Shown here: positions 4,613-8,502 of the stretch, in pieces
How positions within the stretch are numbered: position 1 is the first letter of the stretch
Layout of the letters: every line of letters starts with the position of its first letter
Assembly (NCBI GenBank): GCA_045534095.1
Contig: JAZSJA010000082.1
Coordinates: 1 to 8,502 of the forward strand
Direction of reading: 5' to 3'
Length of the DNA: 8,502 bases
Origin: UMGS1279 sp045534095
GTDB lineage: Bacteria > Bacillota > Clostridia > Oscillospirales > Acutalibacteraceae
Made by a program: the position numbers and the translations under genes
The notes under the pieces: generated by a model
Databases searched by the model: none
What the model saw: only the letters and a program-made list of their open reading frames with translations
What the model was told of the DNA's origin: nothing

Positions 4613-7182
4613 TACCCTTTGGCAGTAAACCAATCTTTACCGCGGTGTATATCCACTAAAAGGGGCACCATGAGTTTTACTGCGTCTTCCATCTCTTGCT
4701 CTAAAATTTTGCCCGCCTCTTTTGCTATACTTTCCTCAGCCTCTACAATAAGTTCATCGTGAACCTGCAAAATCACCCTCGCATCTAATCCGCTTTCAAG
4801 GAGTTTATCACGAGTTTTTATCATAGCAAGTTTAATAATATCGGCGGCAGTGCCCTGAATCGGCATATTTCTGGCAACACGCTCCCCAAAAGCACGGAGA
4901 TTACCATTAGAGCTTTTAAGCTCAGGCAAATAACGTCTGCGGCCGAACATGGTGGAAGCAAAGCCTTTTTCTTTAGCCGTTTCCACAGATTTATTCATAT
5001 AATTCGCAATTTCGGGATAGGTTGCAAAATATCCATCAATATATTTTTGGGCTTCAGCTCTTGAAACGCCTATATCCTGCCCTAAAGAAAAAGCGCCAAT
5101 TCCATAAACAATACCAAAATTTACTGCCTTTGCACTACTTCTCATTTTAGGCGTAACCAACAAAGGTGGCATATTAAATACTTCGCCTGCCGTTTTAGTA
5201 TGAATATCCTCACCGTTTTTAAAGGCGTTTATCATAGCCTTATCATTGGCTAAATGTGCTAAAACGCGAAGCTCAATTTGAGAGTAGTCGGCATCTACCA
5301 AAAGATAACCATCTCTTGCAATAAAGAACTTTCTAAGTTCCCTACCCTCTGCCCGGCGAACGGGGATATTTTGTAGATTTGGCTCCAAAGATGAAATTCT
5401 ACCTGTTCTTGTTTCGGTTTGATTAAAGGTAGAACGAACTCTGCCATCCTCCTCCACTGCCTTTAAAAGGCCCTCACAATAGGTGGAATTGAGTTTGGTT
5501 ATGGTTCGATATTCTAACACAAGTTCTATAATTGGATGATCGTTTTTAAGTTTTTCTAATATTTCGGCGGTAGTAGAATATCCGCTTTTTGTTTTTTTTC
5601 CCGATTTAAGGCCTAATTTTTCAAAAAGGATTACACCTAGTTGGGCGGGAGATTTAACATTAAATTCCTCACCCGCAAGGAGGTGAATTTGCTTTTCTAA
5701 ATCGGCAGAACGCTCATTTAAGCGGTCACGCATTTCAGAAATTCCTTTAGTATCTAACTTGAAACCAATTTGTTCCATCTCCGCAAGAACTCTTGCCAAG
5801 GGAATTTCAATCTCATTTAAAAGCATATCCATTTGGGCTTCTTTGATTTCTTTTAAAAGAGGTTCGTAAAGCATTGCCGCGGTAGCGAGTTCTGTAAAAG
5901 CTTCTTCCTCATTATTTTCTATTTCAAAATTTAACTTTAAATATTCATCTGCAAGGCGACTGACATCGTAAGATTTTGAGGATGGCGAACATAAATATCC
6001 CGCCAATGTAACGTCAAAATGCACAAGGGGAATTTCACATACATCAACAAACTTTTTGTAAAGCTCCTTACTGTTAACTGTGTTTATTTTAAGATTTTCT
6101 TTGGCGAAAATATTTGTTATCTCTATTTTATTTTCGCTAATTTCGGCAGATGCTAAAAGATTATCTACCGCAAAAAACAGAGTATTTTCCCTTAAAACCA
6201 CAGTTAGTAACGTTTCCCTTTGTAATGCCTTTTCGATTTCATTTAAGGTAACTATTTTAAAGTTTTTTGCAGGAGTTACGTTAGCATTTGCTTCGGGGAT
6301 TTCAACCTCAATATCTGCGAGGTTTAATTGACCCAACATTTTGAAAAATTCCAACTTGCGTAGCATTGCCGCAAGCTCTGATTTATTTTGCTCTTTAAAA
6401 GCATAATCAGAAAAATTAGTAGAAATTGGAACCGTGCGATAAATTGTACCAAGTTCTTTGCTTAAAAACGCGTTAGATTTATCGGCGGCCAGCTTGTTTC
6501 TAACCCCCTCTTTAATATCTAAATCGGCAAGATTTTCATAAATATATTCAATATTTTTAAATCTTTGAATTAAATCGGTAGCGGTTTTTTCCCCAACCCC
6601 TGAAACTCCGGGGATATTATCGCTAGAATCACCCATAAGGGCTTTTAATTCGATCATCTGCGGTGGTGTAAGACCGTACTTTTCCATTATATATTCAGGA
6701 GTGCAGGGAATAATTTCGGGCCTACCCATTTTTGTTGCGGCCAACAATACTGTAGTATGCTCCGATACAAGCTGTAGACTATCGCGGTCACCGGTGGAGA
6801 TAACACAAACATCGCCATTCTGTTCAGCAGCAAGACTAAGGGTGCCTAAAATATCATCTGCCTCATATCCCTCAAGTTCAATTGTGCTATATCCGAAAAG
6901 TCTAAGAAGTTCTTTGAGTACGGGGAGTTGGCTAGCCAACTCCTCAGGCATAGGTTTTCTGCCCGCTTTATATTCATCATACATTTTATGGCGGAAGGTG
7001 GGTGATTTTAAATCAAAAGCCACCGCTACGCCATCGGGTTTTTCACGCTCGATAAGACTATTTAAAATATTCATAAAACCATAAATAGCGTTGGTAAACT
7101 GTCCCTCTTTGGTGGTAAGGGGTTTTATTCCATAAAATGCACGATTCACTATACTGTTTCCGTCGATTGCCAAAAGCTTCAT
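4612..7182 (-). CDS. polA: DNA polymerase I
   Basis: An 856-aa family A polymerase for Okazaki-fragment processing and repair synthesis. The 5'-nuclease domain (about 1-290) keeps its acidic residues: D7 (AIDGN), D57 (AFD), E107/D109/D110 (EGYEADD), D132/D134 (GDRD) and D185/D188 (MGDSSD), plus the helix-hairpin GVSGVGEKTA. The middle domain (about 300-470) lacks the DxE of an active proofreading exonuclease, having LLTVVLRENT where DxE is expected, as in Bacillus and Taq enzymes. The polymerase domain shows TETRTGRISS, motif A DYSQIELR (D632), O-helix motif B with R681, K685, F689 and Y693, and motif C VHDE (D809). ATG at 7182 was chosen: GGAG (7192-7195) lies 9 bases upstream, while an in-frame TTG at 7197 overlaps that site. 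A promoter lies at 7215-7243, and polA heads the minus-strand gene series. Confidence 0.98.
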   Translation of the reverse strand: MKLLAIDGNSIVNRAFYGIKPLTTKEGQFTNAIYGFMNILNSLIEREKPDGVAVAFDLKSPTFRHKMYDEYKAGRKPMPEELASQLPVLKELLRLFGYSTIELEGYEADDILGTLSLAAEQNGDVCVISTGDRDSLQLVSEHTTVLLAATKMGRPEIIPCTPEYIMEKYGLTPPQMIELKALMGDSSDNIPGVSGVGEKTATDLIQRFKNIEYIYENLADLDIKEGVRNKLAADKSNAFLSKELGTIYRTVPISTNFSDYAFKEQNKSELAAMLRKLEFFKMLGQLNLADIEVEIPEANANVTPAKNFKIVTLNEIEKALQRETLLTVVLRENTLFFAVDNLLASAEISENKIEITNIFAKENLKINTVNSKELYKKFVDVCEIPLVHFDVTLAGYLCSPSSKSYDVSRLADEYLKLNFEIENNEEEAFTELATAAMLYEPLLKEIKEAQMDMLLNEIEIPLARVLAEMEQIGFKLDTKGISEMRDRLNERSADLEKQIHLLAGEEFNVKSPAQLGVILFEKLGLKSGKKTKSGYSTTAEILEKLKNDHPIIELVLEYRTITKLNSTYCEGLLKAVEEDGRVRSTFNQTETRTGRISSLEPNLQNIPVRRAEGRELRKFFIARDGYLLVDADYSQIELRVLAHLANDKAMINAFKNGEDIHTKTAGEVFNMPPLLVTPKMRSSAKAVNFGIVYGIGAFSLGQDIGVSRAEAQKYIDGYFATYPEIANYMNKSVETAKEKGFASTMFGRRRYLPELKSSNGNLRAFGERVARNMPIQGTAADIIKLAMIKTRDKLLESGLDARVILQVHDELIVEAEESIAKEAGKILEQEMEDAVKLMVPLLVDIHRGKDWFTAKG

Positions 7183-7191
7183 AAAAAAACA

Positions 7192-7195
7192 CTCC
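7192..7195 (-). promoter_or_regulatory. Ribosome binding site deciding the polA start
   Basis: GGAG on the minus strand sits 9 bases before ATG at 7182. The in-frame TTG at 7197 would place initiation on top of this site, so the protein starts MKLLAIDGN, matching the usual PolA N terminus. Confidence 0.8.
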
Positions 7196-7214
7196 AAATA
7201 TTAAATACATAATT

Positions 7215-7243
7215 ATTATACCAAAAACAAATTCATTTGTCAC
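7215..7243 (-). promoter_or_regulatory. Sigma-A promoter of polA
   Basis: On the minus strand, GTGACA (7238-7243, five of six consensus bases) and a perfect TATAAT (7215-7220) are separated by 17 bases. The predicted start near 7208 gives a short leader of about 25 bases. Upstream DNA is A/T-rich and includes the near-palindrome CGAAAATTTTTCG at 7253-7265, which may act as an UP-like element or protein site. Confidence 0.8.
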
Positions 7244-7339
7244 CTATTTTTGCGAAAATTTTTCGTAATTTTTGCATTTGTTTTTTTGATAAGGTTTTAT
7301 ATGCAGCATTACAGATTTAAATAGAGTGTTTAAGGGTTC

Positions 7340-7368
7340 TTTACTTAATTAAAAATTTGTGGTATAAT
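7340..7368 (+). promoter_or_regulatory. Extended -10 promoter of the Fic toxin-antitoxin module
   Basis: TATAAT at 7363-7368 is preceded by TGG, giving the extended -10 form TGnTATAAT. A weak -35 (TTTACT, 7340-7345) sits at 17-base spacing. The predicted start near 7375 leaves a leader of about 67 bases. It diverges from the polA promoter, with 96 bases between the two -35 boxes. Confidence 0.75.
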
Positions 7369-7389
7369 TGCTTTTGTAAGGTTAGATAA

Positions 7390-7404
7390 TAGTTGAAATA
7401 ACTA
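7390..7404 (+). promoter_or_regulatory. Inverted repeat in the leader, possible operator
   Basis: TAGTT (7390-7394) and AACTA (7400-7404) form a perfect short inverted repeat 22 bases after the -10 box and upstream of the antitoxin. Toxin-antitoxin operons are often autoregulated, but a 5-base arm in AT-rich DNA can arise by chance. Confidence 0.25.
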
Positions 7405-7441
7405 AAAAAGTATGATAAACTTGCATTAAGGAAGTGATTTT

Positions 7442-7615
7442 ATGAGTCAAAACGAAATTAAAATTGCACTTAACAACGCAGAAGCCTCACTTAATATGGA
7501 GGGACTTTTTGTTTCTGAGCAAACAAAGATTCTTTGCGAAAAACTCTTATCTCAAGAAATCACCATAGCAGAGTATTTAGACATCATTAAACAAAAAGCC
7601 GGGGTAACTGCATAA
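7442..7615 (+). CDS. VbhA-type antitoxin of a class I Fic module
   Basis: A small gene of 57 codons, starting ATG at 7442. Residues 16-21 (SLNMEG) fit the inhibitory-helix motif [S/T]xxxE[G/N] of Fic antitoxins. The Glu (E20) of that motif reaches into the toxin's active site and blocks productive ATP binding. The rest (SEQTKILCEKLLSQEITIAEYLDIIKQ region, 25-51) matches the VbhA-like layout of a short helical protein with an 'xxI(S/T)xxEYxxxI' end. AGGAAG at 7429-7434 is 7 bases from the ATG. The stop TAA overlaps the Fic start by one base (TAATG), so the antitoxin is made first and the toxin is translationally coupled. The motif, size, position and overlap together make the assignment firm, although the sequence is short. 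Confidence 0.88.
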   Translation: MSQNEIKIALNNAEASLNMEGLFVSEQTKILCEKLLSQEITIAEYLDIIKQKAGVTA

Positions 7616-8202
7616 TGGGATATAGCATCGAACCAAGTAGCGATAATTGTTATCCAAACACAACCTGTCTAATAAACAAGTTCAACATTAAAGATGATAA
7701 GAAATTATCTGAAATAGAAGCAGAAATTACCTTTGCCAAATCCGCAATTTTAGAAAGTGAAACAGTAATTCCCACTCTTGATTTTGAATTTTACAAAAAC
7801 ATTCACCGTTTTTTATTTGAAGATTTGTACGATTGGGCGGGCGAGATACGTAAAGTTGATATTTCTAAAAAAGGAACTGTTTTTTGCCCTGCAAGCGAGC
7901 TTGAAAATATGTGCGAGGCGTGTTTTAACCGCATCGAAAAAGCAAATTATTTCAAAGGAATTTCAAAAGAAAAATTCATTGTGGAAATTGTAGATTTTTA
8001 CCAAACAACAAACTTTCTTCACCCTTTCAGAGAGGGCAACGGTAGAACCCAAAGGATTTTTATTTCAAAGCTTATAAAATCTAACGGATATAATTTTAAC
8101 TTTTCAAACATCAATCCCGATTTGCTTATGATAGCAACTATAAAAGCGGCAAACGGTGTAATGGATGATTTATACGCAATTTTTCAAAAGGAAATAAAAT
8201 GA
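7615..8202 (+). CDS. fic: Fic-domain protein adenylyltransferase (toxin)
   Basis: A 195-aa Fic enzyme, a typical size for stand-alone bacterial FicT toxins. The catalytic motif HPFREGNGRTQR (136-147) is complete: H136 deprotonates the target hydroxyl, E140 holds the metal, and N142, R144 and R147 bind phosphates. The substrate flap region is also typical (YDWAGEIRKVDIS, 72-84, then the CPASELE segment at 91-97). Class I Fic toxins such as VbhT AMPylate DNA gyrase and topoisomerase IV, stopping growth. The target here is inferred by analogy. No inhibitory SxxxEG motif is seen inside this protein; it sits on the preceding small gene, making this a class I two-gene module. The ATG overlaps the antitoxin stop, with only a weak GGGG box 10 bases upstream, which probably keeps toxin output below antitoxin. 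Transcription ends at the hairpin at 8207. Confidence 0.95.
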   Translation: MGYSIEPSSDNCYPNTTCLINKFNIKDDKKLSEIEAEITFAKSAILESETVIPTLDFEFYKNIHRFLFEDLYDWAGEIRKVDISKKGTVFCPASELENMCEACFNRIEKANYFKGISKEKFIVEIVDFYQTTNFLHPFREGNGRTQRIFISKLIKSNGYNFNFSNINPDLLMIATIKAANGVMDDLYAIFQKEIK

Positions 8203-8206
8203 ACTT

Positions 8207-8244
8207 ATGGCCAAAATTTGTGTAAACGAATTTTGGTCATTTTT
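8207..8244 (+). terminator. Rho-independent terminator after fic
   Basis: A 12-base stem (8207-8218 ATGGCCAAAATT with 8229-8240 AATTTTGGTCAT, one G-T pair) with a 10-base loop begins 4 bases after the fic stop. A run of five T follows at 8240-8244. There is no T-run on the opposite strand, so it acts on plus-strand transcripts only. Confidence 0.85.
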
Positions 8245-8286
8245 ATATTGCAAAACATAAATATATCAGTCAGATAATTTTTATCC

Positions 8287-8320
8287 GAACAGGTTTTGTA
8301 TGAACAGCAAAATCTCGTTC
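8287..8320. repeat. Imperfect hairpin in the gene-free right end
   Basis: GAACAGGTTTTG (8287-8298) mirrors CAAAATCTCGTTC (8308-8320), with a few mismatches, around a 9-base loop. It is followed by CCGC...GCGG (8321-8340). Its GC content stands out from the surrounding DNA. No promoter or T-run makes it a standard terminator; it looks like part of a dispersed intergenic repeat. Confidence 0.5.
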
Positions 8321-8363
8321 CGCAGCCGGAGAGTAAGCGGTAAATTGTAGTTTGAAGGTGTAA

Positions 8364-8447
8364 ATTTTGGGGGGAAAATGAATCCCACCACCGCAAGCGG
8401 TCCCCCTCCCTTTAACAAGGGAGGCAAATTTTCCAAATACCCAAAAT
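8364..8447. repeat. 84-base nested palindromic element (MITE-like or dispersed repeat)
   Basis: The outer arms ATTTTGGGGGGAAAAT (8364-8379) and ATTTTCC...CCCAAAAT (8428-8447) are inverted, the right one with 5 extra bases. Between them lie two compact hairpins: ACCGC-AA-GCGGT (8390-8401) and the perfect 8-base stem CCTCCCTT/AAGGGAGG with loop TAAC (8405-8424). The G/C-rich core is unlike its AT-rich surroundings. Open frames that cross it on the minus strand carry no family signal and are not called. The rest of 8245-8502 contains no gene or RNA that I can support. Confidence 0.6.
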
Positions 8448-8502
8448 GAGTGTAACCCTGCATAAATAGCGAATTTTATTAGTATGCACAAAATGATAAA
8501 TT

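Noticed and set aside
6701..7084. 127-codon plus-strand open frame
   Set aside because: It is antisense to the 5'-nuclease domain of polA, whose catalytic residues are conserved in the minus-strand reading.
7183..7197. Upstream TTG start for polA (adding MECFF)
   Set aside because: The TTG overlaps the ribosome binding site of the ATG at 7182, and family members begin at the residues encoded from 7182.
8205..8491. Three overlapping minus-strand open frames of 60-73 codons
   Set aside because: They run across the fic terminator and palindromic repeat, have no convincing ribosome binding site or family signal, and their Pro/Gly-rich stretches simply reflect the hairpins.

Overview
The window reads as chromosomal DNA of a low-GC, Gram-positive anaerobe of the class Clostridia (Bacillota), probably a gut-type Oscillospiraceae/Ruminococcaceae relative. 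The evidence is strong GGAGG-type ribosome binding sites, near-consensus sigma-A promoters, AT-rich intergenic DNA, a dockerin-type calcium-binding protein, and Firmicutes-like versions of PolA, TsaD and a YwlE-type phosphatase. No rRNA, tRNA or CRISPR array was seen.

Minus strand, right to left: most of the window (7182 down to 421) is one run of seven same-strand genes. They are polA; then, after a 155-base gap holding an 87-base imperfect palindrome, a low-molecular-weight phosphatase with a YwlE-like active site; rimI; tsaD; a pyridoxal/pyridoxamine kinase; tcdA; and a short LacI-type DNA-binding protein. From the phosphatase onward the genes overlap or lie within 20 bases of each other, so they look like a single translationally coupled operon. 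Its theme is the universal tRNA modification t6A at position 37: TsaD completes t6A and TcdA dehydrates it to cyclic ct6A. RimI and the phosphatase act on proteins, and the kinase makes pyridoxal phosphate. The other t6A genes (tsaB, tsaC, tsaE) are not in the window. The last gene keeps the LacI helix-turn-helix and the first part of the sensor domain, but ends in a Lys/Pro-rich tail.

Left edge: past the operon, a separate gene on the minus strand has a perfect TTGACA-17-TATAAT promoter. It encodes a secreted protein with a dockerin-type calcium loop directly after the signal peptide. It runs off the window.

Right side: diverging from polA, with its own extended -10 promoter, is a two-gene toxin-antitoxin module. 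A 57-aa VbhA-type antitoxin with the inhibitory SxxxEG helix is followed by a Fic AMP-transferase with an intact HPFREGNGRTQR motif. The genes overlap by one base and are closed by a clear rho-independent terminator. The remaining 258 bases hold no convincing gene, but are dense in short palindromes that look like a dispersed repeat or a very small MITE-like element.
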